Below, piece by piece: positions 16,773 to 24,829 of a stretch of DNA of 24,829 bases. The position numbers were made by a program, and so were the translations under genes. Position 1 is the stretch's first letter; each line of letters begins with the position of its first letter. The stretch spans positions 1-24,829 of the forward strand of contig CAZZMB010000033.1 in NCBI GenBank assembly GCA_964655225.1, given 5' to 3'. Below the pieces are notes generated by a model. That model was not told where the DNA came from and did no database searches. It saw only the letters and a program-made list of their open reading frames with translations. This DNA comes from JAFMKE01 sp964655225 (GTDB lineage Bacteria > Bacteroidota > Bacteroidia > Chitinophagales > UBA8649).

Positions 16773-18662
16773 ATGAGAATCATGCGGGATTATAAAATGC
16801 TAAATTATATTAAGGACGTATTAGAAAATATGCCAAGTGCTTGGTTGAAATCCACTACACATCGACTAGATATTTTTGATGAAAAGTTGGCAAAAAGTCA
16901 ATTCTTAATAACTTTTGAAGGCCTATTTAAAGATAACAATTCAGCGCCGGCTGCATTAAAAGATTTACCCACAGCCTACGACTATATTCGCCTAGGACAT
17001 CCATTATCTTGTATCTTGGAATGGGTCATTGCAAACGAAAATGAGCTAGACGCAAAAAATGTCATCAGTTTTTCTTCTCGAACGATGCCTGTTTTAGCTA
17101 TACTTAGAAAAAATTTATTCGAAAATAAAAATACTCAAATCCTGTATAAGGGAGAGTTGCCAGATTGTTTTGATGCTGAGCTACTAAGAAGTATTTATGG
17201 CTATAAATTTGACTTAAAGCGTGTTGAAAATCTAGAAGACTTGCACCGCGCAGATAGCTTTAAGGGAAGCACCATTTTCATAGCACAACATGAGAACATT
17301 CAAGCCATGGATTTAAAATCATTCCAAATGCCTGGGGGACTTGACTTTTATATTCATACTTATGAGGACCTTGGAAGTGTTGTTTTAGTGAATGACAAAC
17401 AAGGTGGGCAAAACGAAGGTTATATCGCTGAAATTCAGCATGTAAGAAGAAGGGAAACCATTTCTATGACGCCCAATAATTGTTTAACTGCTTTACAATC
17501 AATAAGCGGTCAATCTTCCCATGGCAATATGCAAGGGAATGCTGAGGCAAATCATACTTTGGTTGTTGATTCTATTGCTGCAATTACAGGATCAAGTACA
17601 AAATCTCTCCTAGCATCAAGTGGACTATCCATTCAATATGCAATTATGATGGGGGTGATTCATGATGCCTTAGAAAACCATCAAGGAAAGGCTATCAAAT
17701 TGGTAGTTCCTCCAAATTGTTATGGTGGAACCAATGATCAAGCGCGACGAGTTGCGGCTTGCATCGATAATGTTGAAGTAGTTGATTTACCCGTTGATGG
17801 ACAGCATGATATGGTCGATAGTATTCATATTGTTTTGGATAAAATTGCCAATGAAGATGCTGTCCCATTCATTATCGCTGAAATTCCAACCAACCCCAGA
17901 GTTGAGGTTCCCAAGCTAAAAAAGTTAAAAGAAGCACTAAGTGCCGCGCGTAAAACGGCTAGTGGTAAAATTGCCATCGATCCCGTTTTTATCTTGGATC
18001 AAACATTCTGTCCCAATGTGCATTTTTTAGGAGAGGGTGAGATTCTCTCATCAGTTAGAACCATTGCCTATGTGAGTGGATCAAAGTTCCCAAGCGGTGG
18101 ACTTTGCACGGCGGGCTATTGTATTGGAAATAAAAAGACAGAAGCATTGATTGAGAAAATAGATACGCATCTAAAACTTTGCAATAATGAAGCTAACAAT
18201 CTGCAAATTGAAATCTTAGCCAAACAACTACCTTCGATGAATCAACGGATTGATGAGGCTTATCGAAATACGCGGGAATTTGTAAATTTTATTAAGCAAA
18301 ATTTGCCCGCTGCAAAAATCAATTTTGTCTCGGAAGAATTGGCAGATATAGGTTTTACTCCATCCGTATTTTCATTAGACCTTCCTACTGAAGGGAATAC
18401 ACATGAAGAAAGAGAGTCGCTTAAAAGGAGCTTAAATCATCAATTGATTCAACGCATGATCCGCGAAATTCCCAATGAGAGTAAGTTCTGTGTAAGCTAT
18501 GGACAATTGAAAGGATGCTATTGGACGATACCTGCAACCTCTACACAAGGAACGACCAAAGAAGGAGATAAAGATTATATCGTGCGGGTATCACTTTCTC
18601 CAAATATGGATCTTGAAAAGCATAAGGAGGTTTTTGCCAAATTTGTAAAAGTCAGCAGCTGA
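16773..18662 (+). CDS. PLP-dependent enzyme of the Cys/Met metabolism family with N-terminal extension
   Basis: A 629-residue fold-type I PLP enzyme. The C-terminal 390 residues match the cystathionine gamma-synthase-like family: SSGLSIQ, PNCYGGT (the PLP Tyr region), EIPTNPRVEV, ILDQTFCPN (Asp to the pyridine N) and VSGSKFPSGG with the PLP Lys K438. About 240 residues precede this core; in ordinary family members the Lys lies near residue 200. The extension has no motif I know. Enzymes of this layout (about 630 residues) are reminiscent of fungal cystathionine gamma-synthases, a tentative parallel. The reaction could be a gamma- or beta-replacement or elimination on a Cys/homoserine-type substrate. 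The start is uncertain: three Met codons lie in the first nine residues, and the frame is open back to the N gap. Confidence 0.8.
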   Translation: MRIMRDYKMLNYIKDVLENMPSAWLKSTTHRLDIFDEKLAKSQFLITFEGLFKDNNSAPAALKDLPTAYDYIRLGHPLSCILEWVIANENELDAKNVISFSSRTMPVLAILRKNLFENKNTQILYKGELPDCFDAELLRSIYGYKFDLKRVENLEDLHRADSFKGSTIFIAQHENIQAMDLKSFQMPGGLDFYIHTYEDLGSVVLVNDKQGGQNEGYIAEIQHVRRRETISMTPNNCLTALQSISGQSSHGNMQGNAEANHTLVVDSIAAITGSSTKSLLASSGLSIQYAIMMGVIHDALENHQGKAIKLVVPPNCYGGTNDQARRVAACIDNVEVVDLPVDGQHDMVDSIHIVLDKIANEDAVPFIIAEIPTNPRVEVPKLKKLKEALSAARKTASGKIAIDPVFILDQTFCPNVHFLGEGEILSSVRTIAYVSGSKFPSGGLCTAGYCIGNKKTEALIEKIDTHLKLCNNEANNLQIEILAKQLPSMNQRIDEAYRNTREFVNFIKQNLPAAKINFVSEELADIGFTPSVFSLDLPTEGNTHEERESLKRSLNHQLIQRMIREIPNESKFCVSYGQLKGCYWTIPATSTQGTTKEGDKDYIVRVSLSPNMDLEKHKEVFAKFVKVSS

Positions 18663-18679
18663 CTATAGTAAAATGCTCA

Positions 18680-20587
18680 CTAAAGCGCTCCATCAATAAT
18701 TTCCTCAACGCACGCTGGATTTAACAAGGTAGAAGTATCCCCAAGCTGATCCATTTCATTGCAGGCTATTTTACGCAATATTCTGCGCATAATTTTACCT
18801 GAACGAGTCTTAGGTAGTCCATTGGTAAATTGAACTTTATCCAGTTTGGCAATAGGCCCTATATGTTCTGTAATGATTTGATTAATTTCTTTACTCAAGT
18901 TTTCGTGGTTCTGTTGCTCGCCCACTTCTTTTAAAGTTACATATCCATACAAAGCATTCCCCTTTATATCATGTGGAAAACCGACTATTGCCGATTCGGC
19001 AACAGCAGGATGCTCGTTGATAGCAGCTTCAATCGGAGCCGTACCGAGATTGTGCCCAGATACTATAATCACATCATCGACTCTACCTGTAATCCGATAG
19101 TAGCCTACATTATCGCGTAAGGCCCCATCCCCAGTAAAATATTTATTTTCGTAACTTGAAAAGTAAGTTTCCTTATATCGTTGATGATTCCCCCAAATAG
19201 TTCGTGCTATGCTGGGCCAAGGAAACTTAATACACAGTTTACCTTCTACCTGATTGCCTTTTAACTCATTTCCACTCTCATCCATGAGCACTGGCTGAAT
19301 ACCCGGCATAGGTAAGGTTGCATAGCTTGGTAAAGTTGGTGTAACATAAGGAATTGGGCAAATCATTATACCCCCGGTTTCAGTTTGCCACCACGAATCA
19401 ATAACTGGTCTTTTCCTTTTCCCTATATTGTTGTTGTACCAATGCCAAGCTTCTTCATTGATTGGCTCACCTACGGAGCCTAAGACTTTTAAAGAGCTTA
19501 AGTCATATTTATCTACAAAATCTAAGTTCTCTTTTGCTAAGGCGCGTATGGCAGTTGGAGCCGTATAAAATTGATTGATTTTATGCTTTTCAACGATTTG
19601 CCAAAATCTTCCAAAATCAGGATAACTAGGGATCCCCTCAAACATCACTGTGGTTGCTCCATTGGCTAAAGGGCCGTATACAATATACGAGTGCCCCGTA
19701 ATCCATCCAATATCAGCAGTGCACCAGTACACATCGTCCTCTTTATACTGAAAAGCGTTTTTGAAGGTATATGCCGTATACACCATGTATCCTGCTGTAG
19801 AATGAACCATACCCTTTGGCATTCCCGTAGAACCTGAAGTGTATAAAATAAAAAGTGGATCTTCCGCATCCATTGTTTCTGCAGGACATTCATTAGACAC
19901 GTTTAGTAAAAGATCTTCTAAGTACTCATCACGACCTTCCTTCATCTGAATACTGCTGTTGATTCGTTTCACGACTAGCACACTTTGAACACCTGGACAA
20001 GTCTCTAATGCTTCATCTACTATTCCTTTTAAGTCGATGGTCTTAGCGCCTCTGTACGAACCATCTGAAGTAATAAGCATTTTGCAAGTACTATCATTGA
20101 TTCGAGTGGATAAAGCTGTCGAAGAGAATCCAGCAAAAACTACAGAGTGAATAGCACCTATTCTAGCGCAAGCTAAAGTAGCTATCGCTAACGCTGGAAT
20201 CATAGGAAGGTAAATACATACTCTATCTCCTTTGACTATCCCCTTTGACTTCAATACATTCGCAAAAGCATTTACTCGTTTTGATAAATCCTTGTAAGTG
20301 ATATGCTGAGCTGCTTCGCTGGGGTCGTTTGGCTCAAACAAAATAGCTGTTTTATCCCCTCTTGCAAAAAGATGTCTATCAAGACAGTTCTCCGTTATAT
20401 TGAGTTTTGCACCTTCAAACCATTTGAATTCAGGTTTACTAAAATCATATTCGAGTACCTTATTCCATTTCTTTCTCCAAACAAAATTCTCTTCAGCAAT
20501 CTCCTCCCAAAAACTCTCTGGCTGATTCACCGACTCTCTATAGACTTGAAAATACTCTTCTAAATTTTTGATGTGATAATTACTCAT
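18680..20587 (-). CDS. acs: acetyl-CoA synthetase
   Basis: Activates acetate to acetyl-CoA through acetyl-AMP. The 635-residue protein has the N-terminal helical segment (HIKNLEEYFQVYRESV), the P-loop YTSGSTGMPKGMVHS (about residue 249), SWWQTETGGIMICP with the Trp that limits the acyl pocket to acetate (about residue 400), YFTGDGA, GRVDDVIIVSGHNLGT, and the regulatory/catalytic Lys K598 in KTRSGKIMRR, a site acetylated in other bacteria. I use the ATG at 20585-20587; a TTG 48 bases further up (20633-20635) would add 16 unlike residues. It is convergent with the PLP gene (17 bases between stops) and divergent from folA. Confidence 0.96.
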   Translation of the reverse strand: MSNYHIKNLEEYFQVYRESVNQPESFWEEIAEENFVWRKKWNKVLEYDFSKPEFKWFEGAKLNITENCLDRHLFARGDKTAILFEPNDPSEAAQHITYKDLSKRVNAFANVLKSKGIVKGDRVCIYLPMIPALAIATLACARIGAIHSVVFAGFSSTALSTRINDSTCKMLITSDGSYRGAKTIDLKGIVDEALETCPGVQSVLVVKRINSSIQMKEGRDEYLEDLLLNVSNECPAETMDAEDPLFILYTSGSTGMPKGMVHSTAGYMVYTAYTFKNAFQYKEDDVYWCTADIGWITGHSYIVYGPLANGATTVMFEGIPSYPDFGRFWQIVEKHKINQFYTAPTAIRALAKENLDFVDKYDLSSLKVLGSVGEPINEEAWHWYNNNIGKRKRPVIDSWWQTETGGIMICPIPYVTPTLPSYATLPMPGIQPVLMDESGNELKGNQVEGKLCIKFPWPSIARTIWGNHQRYKETYFSSYENKYFTGDGALRDNVGYYRITGRVDDVIIVSGHNLGTAPIEAAINEHPAVAESAIVGFPHDIKGNALYGYVTLKEVGEQQNHENLSKEINQIITEHIGPIAKLDKVQFTNGLPKTRSGKIMRRILRKIACNEMDQLGDTSTLLNPACVEEIIDGAL

Positions 20588-20634
20588 TGTTCCAGCTTGA
20601 TTTTTCTCTAAGTTAAGAGCTTCTGCTGAAAACA

Positions 20635-20664
20635 AAAAGCCTCACGGTATACCGCGTTGCTTTT
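20635..20664. promoter_or_regulatory. symmetric 30-base palindrome between acs and folA
   Basis: A perfect 10-base palindrome CGGTATACCG (20645-20654) sits between 4-base spacers and an outer inverted pair AAAAGC (20635-20640) / GCTTTT (20659-20664), giving a 6-4-10-4-6 symmetric element. It lies in the only divergent promoter region of acs and folA, 48 bases from the acs ATG and 43 from the folA ATG. This is the shape expected of a dimeric regulator's operator. A terminator role is less likely because no gene ends here. Confidence 0.5.
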
Positions 20665-20694
20665 GCTTTATTACTCCGTCTTCCAAAAACATAG

Positions 20695-20702
20695 TACCTT
20701 TG
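20695..20702 (+). promoter_or_regulatory. -7 element next to the folA ATG
   Basis: TACCTTTG is followed by TATC and the folA ATG at 20707. The box, the four-base spacer and the ATG are nearly the same string as at the M16 gene (7858-7872). The transcript would start at or near the ATG. No -33 TTG is seen at the usual spacing. Confidence 0.6.
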
Positions 20703-20706
20703 TATC

Positions 20707-21228
20707 ATGCAAATCCAACAACCCTATAAAATCATTGTAGCAACCGGTTTAAACAACGAGATAGGAGCCAAAGGTGATTTACTTTGGCGCTTACCAAAAG
20801 ATATGCTTTGGTTTAAAGAAAATACTTTGGGCGCGGATGTCATTATGGGCAGGAAGACTTATGAAAGTTTCCCTGAAAAGTACCGCCCATTGCCAAATCG
20901 AACAAACATCGTCATCTCTCGAAACCAATCACTCGACCTGCCTAAAGGGGCACATCTTGTGCATAGCCTTGAGGAGGCCTTCACCTGCGCCGAAAAATGT
21001 ACAACAACTGAAAAATTCATCATTGGAGGTGGTAAAATATATGAATTGGCCTTACCCCATTGCAAGGAAATCGTGCTGACTAAAGTGCATGCTACGTTTA
21101 AGGAAGCAGATACCTTTTTTCCAAATATTGACATGAATGAATGGACGGAAGTTTGGGCAGAACATCATCAAGCAGATGAAAAGCATGCCTATGATTATTC
21201 ATTTATACGTCTAGCCCGGAAAGAATGA
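20707..21228 (+). CDS. folA: dihydrofolate reductase
   Basis: Reduces dihydrofolate to tetrahydrofolate with NADPH. The 173-residue protein shows the family pattern: IVATGLNNEIGAKGDLLWRLPKDMLWFK with the acidic substrate-binding residue D32, VIMGRKTYESFP, NIVISRN, and FIIGGGKIYELALP with the Gly-rich NADPH loop. Trp sits at the LPW-equivalent place (W27). The 3' end overlaps the next ATG in an ATGA arrangement, so translational coupling to the flavoprotein is expected. Thymidylate synthase (thyA), a frequent neighbour of folA, is not present here. Confidence 0.96.
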   Translation: MQIQQPYKIIVATGLNNEIGAKGDLLWRLPKDMLWFKENTLGADVIMGRKTYESFPEKYRPLPNRTNIVISRNQSLDLPKGAHLVHSLEEAFTCAEKCTTTEKFIIGGGKIYELALPHCKEIVLTKVHATFKEADTFFPNIDMNEWTEVWAEHHQADEKHAYDYSFIRLARKE

Positions 21229-22436
21229 AAACATGGGATGTCATAATCATTGGCGGTGGCGCTGCAGGTTTCTTTACTGCCATTAATTACAAACAGCTCA
21301 ATCCAAATAAAGCGGTCTTAATCCTTGAAAAGGATAAAGACGTTTTAAAAAAAGTAAAGATTTCTGGAGGGGGCAGGTGCAATGTAACGCATGCTTGCTT
21401 CGAGCCCAAAGAATTGGCTAAATTTTATCCGAGAGGCAGCAAAGAATTGCTCGGTCCATTCCATCAATTTTGTACAGGCGATATGATGGGCTGGCTCGAG
21501 GACCATGGCGTTCCCACAAAAATAGAAGAAGACAACCGAGTATTCCCGCAAAGCAACAGCTCGCAGAGCATTATCGATTGTTTTATGGATGAAACAAAAC
21601 GCTTAGACATCAAAATCAATCTAAGAACCCGACTCGATAGAGTTGTCAAGGAAGATAACTGGAAACTCTATTGCGGCGAAGAAATTTATACAACAAAAAA
21701 TCTAGTTTTCTCTTCTGGCAGCAGCCCTAAAGTATGGGAACTTATACACAGAGACCTCGGGCATCAAATCGAAGCTCCGGTCCCCTCCCTTTTTACATTT
21801 AACAGCAAAGATGCTAGAATTCAAAATTTAATGGGACTTTCAGTTCCCATTGCGCAGGTCAAAGTGATTCATGAAAATTTAGTGAGTCAAGGACCCTTAT
21901 TAATTACTCATTGGGGGTTGAGTGGTCCAGCAATATTAAAATTGTCAGCTTGGGGAGCGATAGCATTACATCGCTTAAAATATAAATTTACTATTGCTGT
22001 TAACTGGTTGGGCTATGAGACTCAGGAAGAATGCAAAGCAGTTCTTTTAAATCAAAAACAGGAACACGGTAAAAAAAGTGTAGCTAAGCATTGCCCTTAT
22101 TCTATTCCCAAGCGACTTTGGGAAAGTTTGGTGTTGGATGCTGTCAATCAAAAAGACAAAAATTGGGCAGATCTTAATAAGCAGGAGTTCGGCAAGCTCG
22201 TTGAAAACCTCATTGGCTGCACAATTGAAGTAAAAGGGAAAAGCACTTTCAAAGATGAATTCGTGACTGCTGGTGGCGTGAAACTAGCTGAAATTAATTT
22301 TAAATCCTTTGGTAGTAAACTTCATAATAAGTTATATTTTGCTGGCGAAGTCTTAAACATAGACGCCATTACGGGTGGTTTTAATTTTCAAGCCGCTTGG
22401 ACAGGTTCTTGGATGATAGCTCAACATATCAAGTAA
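21225..22436 (+). CDS. YhiN/HI0933-type NAD(P)/FAD-dependent oxidoreductase
   Basis: A 403-residue flavoprotein of the HI0933 (YhiN) family, function not established. The FAD-binding Rossmann motif IIIGGGAAGFFTAIN is at residues 6-20, followed by the family signature ISGGGRCNVTHAC, the inserted domain with THWGLSGPAILKLSA, and the C-terminal FAGEVLNIDAITGGFNFQAAW with the final FAD contacts. Length is normal. It overlaps folA by 4 bases (ATGA), so the two form an operon. No substrate can be read from the sequence. Confidence 0.93.
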   Translation: MKTWDVIIIGGGAAGFFTAINYKQLNPNKAVLILEKDKDVLKKVKISGGGRCNVTHACFEPKELAKFYPRGSKELLGPFHQFCTGDMMGWLEDHGVPTKIEEDNRVFPQSNSSQSIIDCFMDETKRLDIKINLRTRLDRVVKEDNWKLYCGEEIYTTKNLVFSSGSSPKVWELIHRDLGHQIEAPVPSLFTFNSKDARIQNLMGLSVPIAQVKVIHENLVSQGPLLITHWGLSGPAILKLSAWGAIALHRLKYKFTIAVNWLGYETQEECKAVLLNQKQEHGKKSVAKHCPYSIPKRLWESLVLDAVNQKDKNWADLNKQEFGKLVENLIGCTIEVKGKSTFKDEFVTAGGVKLAEINFKSFGSKLHNKLYFAGEVLNIDAITGGFNFQAAWTGSWMIAQHIK

Positions 22437-22469
22437 AATAATTTATGCATATTTAAAGTACTAATCGCC

Positions 22470-23564
22470 ATGATAGCAAAGGATAACATTTTACGGTATG
22501 TGCTGATCATTAGCTTTCTAGCCTGTATGGCAATGGCCAATAAGTTATGGTTGGGTAGCAGTCGAATCATCCCTGAAGTTGCCTTGGTAAATGCTGATTT
22601 TTTAGCCAGTAATGCACTTCAATATGCCTTGGTTGGCATGCTTGTTTTATCCCTGTTATTCTCTTTTTTAAATAGGTATTATACTTACTGCATTGGCATT
22701 GCTGCTAGCTGTTTTTTCATACTGGTCCTTGATGACATTAACCGTTTACAGAGTTACTATTTTCAATTTATGGCCATGCTCGTGCTACTAGCCGGCATGC
22801 ATAAAAAAAGTACGAGCCAAAAGATATTGGTGATGTATGTACTCCTGGCAGGCATCTATTTTCACAGTGGTTTATGCAAGTGGAATGATAATTTTGTACA
22901 CTTTGTATTCCCCAATATGCTTTATGCATTTCAGTATATTTCTTTAGAGACATGGCTAGAATTTTCTTTGAAAGAAACAGCCTATAGTATTCCTATTTTG
23001 GAGATGACTCTTGCGGCATTAATTCTTATTCCTTCGACCAGAAAGGCCGGCTTAATCACAGCGATTGTGTTGCACCTTGCTATACTTTATGTAATTGGCC
23101 CCTTTGGTTTAAACTGGAATTCTATTGTTTGGATATGGAATATTGCAATGATTGCTTTCAATGTTATTCTCTACCTGCAGCACGAAAAGACAAAAGGAAA
23201 GGTGGTCAAACCATTTAAGCTGCTTGGTTTTTGGATTGCTTTGCTACTTTTTGGACTTCTTCCCTTGCTAAATCTTATCGACAAATGGGATAATTATCTT
23301 TCCTTCAATTTGTATACGGGGACAACACCGAATGTACAATTGCATATCGACCAGGCATCTCAGTTAGAGGACATTCCTTTGTTTTACATCGAACAGGATA
23401 CTTTTATCGACTTAAATGTTTGGGCTTTACAAGATATTCAAACTGCTATCTATGCAGAAAAGTGGGTGTTTGATCATATCAGTAAGCAAATCTGCGAGAA
23501 GCTTGATTGTAAGCAGGTGACCCATTTTCAGGTGTATAAAGAAAGTATTGATTATATCGATTAA
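22470..23564 (+). CDS. HTTM-like multi-pass membrane protein
   Basis: A 364-residue inner-membrane protein with about eight hydrophobic helices (for example near residues 10-25, 50-68, 72-90, 95-110, 122-140, 172-190, 195-215, 250-270) and a soluble C-terminal tail of about 90 residues. The YFHSGLCKWNDNF turn and the ILEMTLAALILIPSTRKAG...LHLAI pattern resemble the HTTM / vitamin-K-carboxylase-like membrane domain. That match is tentative, and no catalytic residue is claimed. It starts 33 bases after the flavoprotein stop and may share its mRNA. Its stop overlaps that of the convergent phosphatase gene. Confidence 0.7.
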   Translation: MIAKDNILRYVLIISFLACMAMANKLWLGSSRIIPEVALVNADFLASNALQYALVGMLVLSLLFSFLNRYYTYCIGIAASCFFILVLDDINRLQSYYFQFMAMLVLLAGMHKKSTSQKILVMYVLLAGIYFHSGLCKWNDNFVHFVFPNMLYAFQYISLETWLEFSLKETAYSIPILEMTLAALILIPSTRKAGLITAIVLHLAILYVIGPFGLNWNSIVWIWNIAMIAFNVILYLQHEKTKGKVVKPFKLLGFWIALLLFGLLPLLNLIDKWDNYLSFNLYTGTTPNVQLHIDQASQLEDIPLFYIEQDTFIDLNVWALQDIQTAIYAEKWVFDHISKQICEKLDCKQVTHFQVYKESIDYID

Positions 23565-24010
23565 TTCAATCCTACTATCTGATTACAGGCTTGATCCAGC
23601 ATTTTATATACATTTTCGAAGCCAAATTTTCCATAATAAGGGTCAGGAACAGCTATATTTTTTCCGGGCGCTAACTCATTCATAATCAATTTAACCTTTG
23701 CCTTTTCCTTTTCAGATTGGGCCATGGCGATCACATCCCTATAGTTACTGGAATCCATGACGTAGATCCAGTCGAAAGTTTCAAAGTCCCAGCCTCTAAA
23801 CGGACGACTGCGTTGATTTGAAATATCAATCCCATTCGTTTTGGCTACCTGTATAGATCGTATATCGGGTTTTTCTCCAGCATGAAGACTACTTGTGCCC
23901 GCACTATCGACTTCCCAGCCCAAGCTCAAGTTATTGATTTTCTGCTGTAAAATACCCTCTGCCAATGGTGAACGGCAAATATTACCAAGGCATACCATTA
24001 ATACTTTCAA
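23561..24010 (-). CDS. low-molecular-weight protein tyrosine phosphatase
   Basis: A 149-residue LMW-PTP. The phosphate-binding loop CLGNICRS carries the nucleophile C7 and R13, and the general acid is D123 in VPDPYYG. The start is a TTG: the family needs the KVLMV strand before the loop, and an in-frame stop lies six codons upstream with no ATG between. The next ATG (codon 5) would trim that strand. The 3' end meets the HTTM-like gene tail to tail, sharing TTAA (stop codons overlap by two bases). It is divergent from mnmE with 103 bases between. The in vivo substrate is unknown. Confidence 0.93.
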   Translation of the reverse strand: MKVLMVCLGNICRSPLAEGILQQKINNLSLGWEVDSAGTSSLHAGEKPDIRSIQVAKTNGIDISNQRSRPFRGWDFETFDWIYVMDSSNYRDVIAMAQSEKEKAKVKLIMNELAPGKNIAVPDPYYGKFGFENVYKMLDQACNQIVGLN

Positions 24011-24097
24011 TTGCTCTATTTTAGGTCAGTTAAAATATAAAGATAGAAAAGCCACAACATAATCTTCTTCTCCTTCGATACCTTTATACTTTTCGCT

Positions 24098-24105
24098 TAA
24101 CTTTG
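24098..24105 (+). promoter_or_regulatory. -7 element of mnmE
   Basis: TAACTTTG matches TAnnTTTG and lies 8 bases before the mnmE ATG, leaving a leader of only a few bases. It sits in the 103-base region divergent from the tyrosine phosphatase gene. No clear -33 TTG is visible. Confidence 0.55.
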
Positions 24106-24113
24106 CAAACGAT

Positions 24114-24829
24114 ATGCATACTGATTCACATACCATAGCAGCCATAGCAACAGCCAACGGAGTTGGTGCCATAGGCATAATCCGTATATCAGGAGACGAC
24201 GCAATCGCTATCTGCGACAAAGTATTTAGAGGGGCAATATTGAGCAAGGCAAAGAGTCATACCTTACATTATGGGCATATTTATGATGGGGACCTCTTGT
24301 TAGATGAAGTTGTTGTCAGCTTATTTCGGGCACCTAAATCTTTTACTACTGAAGATAGTGTTGAAATCTCTGGCCATGGCTCCCCTTTTGTATTGGAACA
24401 GATACTACAAGTGCTTATAAGAAACGGTGCAAAAATGGCGCAGCCTGGAGAATTTACCCTAAGGGCTTTCTTGAATGGGCGTATCGATTTAAGTCAAGCA
24501 GAGGCAGTTGCTGATCTGATAGCCAGTAATTCAGCAGCCGGAAGAGAACTGGCTTTGCAACAAATGCGTGGTGGTTTTGCTGCCGAATTAAAAACTTTGC
24601 GGACGCAATTGATTGATTTTGCGGCACTCCTTGAATTGGAGTTAGACTTTAGCGAGGAGGATGTGGAGTTTGCTGATCGAAGTGATTTGATTAATCATGT
24701 CAATCAGATTCAAACGGTCCTGGGTGCTTTGAAGAAATCCTTTCAGTATGGAAATGCCATTAAAAACGGCGTAGCAGTCGCGTTAGTAGGAAAGCCAAAT
24801 GCCGGAAAAAGTTCTTGGATAAATGCTTT
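24114..24829 (+). CDS. mnmE: tRNA uridine-5-carboxymethylaminomethyl modification GTPase, 5' part
   Basis: Partial gene cut by the window edge: 238 full codons are visible of about 450-460 expected. MnmE works with MnmG to modify U34 of certain tRNAs. The N-terminal tetrahydrofolate-binding domain is clear: TIAAIATANGVGAIGIIRIS, then the helical part with QPGEFTLRAFLNGRIDLSQA visible in pieces and the SQAEAVADLI helix. The G domain begins with the P-loop GKPNAGKS (about residues 224-231), after which the window ends. The ATG gives the usual short N-terminus before the TIAA strand. A -7 element just upstream supports this start. Confidence 0.97.
   Translation, partial: MHTDSHTIAAIATANGVGAIGIIRISGDDAIAICDKVFRGAILSKAKSHTLHYGHIYDGDLLLDEVVVSLFRAPKSFTTEDSVEISGHGSPFVLEQILQVLIRNGAKMAQPGEFTLRAFLNGRIDLSQAEAVADLIASNSAAGRELALQQMRGGFAAELKTLRTQLIDFAALLELELDFSEEDVEFADRSDLINHVNQIQTVLGALKKSFQYGNAIKNGVAVALVGKPNAGKSSWINA

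Noticed and set aside
20588..20635. Longer acs start at a TTG giving 16 extra residues
   Set aside because: The extra residues do not resemble the family N-terminus, and the ATG product begins as expected for acetyl-CoA synthetases.
24026..24247. Minus-strand open frame at the start of mnmE
   Set aside because: Antisense to the clear MnmE N-terminal domain; no independent support.

Overview
The window is an AT-rich segment of a Bacteroidota chromosome, probably Saprospiria- or Flavobacteriia-like. The lineage call rests on several signs. There are two type IX secretion sorting domains (type B on the protein at 10382-12142, type A on the esterase at 12184-13308). AtpB has the long signal-peptide-bearing N-terminus of this phylum. 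An OmpA protein carries thrombospondin type-3 repeats, and several genes have a Bacteroidota-type -7 element (TAnnTTTG) in front of them. Two runs of exactly 100 N mark scaffold joins of an assembled, possibly metagenomic, genome.

Layout. Positions 116-5201 (minus strand) hold an F-type ATP synthase operon in the order atpB-atpE-atpF-atpH-atpA-atpG; the beta and epsilon genes (atpD, atpC) are not here. A divergent 158-base region separates it from a large OmpA/TSP3 outer-membrane protein (5360-7768), which ends at a strong intrinsic terminator. A plus-strand run follows: an M16 peptidase with a zinc site, an M16 partner without one, a type-IX-secreted protein, a secreted CE1/PHB-depolymerase-like esterase and a small membrane protein split by a false assembly gap. 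Next are guaB (IMP dehydrogenase) and pheS, a second N gap, and a PLP enzyme with a long N-terminal extension. acs (acetyl-CoA synthetase) is convergent with the PLP gene. A 119-base divergent region with a symmetric palindrome separates acs from folA, which overlaps a YhiN/HI0933-type flavoprotein gene by 4 bases. An HTTM-like membrane protein follows, convergent with a low-molecular-weight protein tyrosine phosphatase gene (their stop codons share TTAA). The 5' part of mnmE runs off the right edge.

Most genes are housekeeping: energy (ATP synthase, Acs), nucleotide and folate metabolism (GuaB, FolA), and translation or tRNA modification (PheS, MnmE). The rest are envelope or secreted proteins typical of the phylum. 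I see no CRISPR array, insertion sequence, prophage, rRNA or tRNA gene, and no stretch over 300 bases without a gene. I do not find a clear new multi-gene system. The points most worth a second look are regulatory or structural: a collapsible 55-base duplication around the first gap, a hairpin between atpE and atpF, a triple repeat at the guaB promoter, a 30-base symmetric element between acs and folA, and several genes whose -7 box sits so close to the ATG that their mRNAs may be leaderless.
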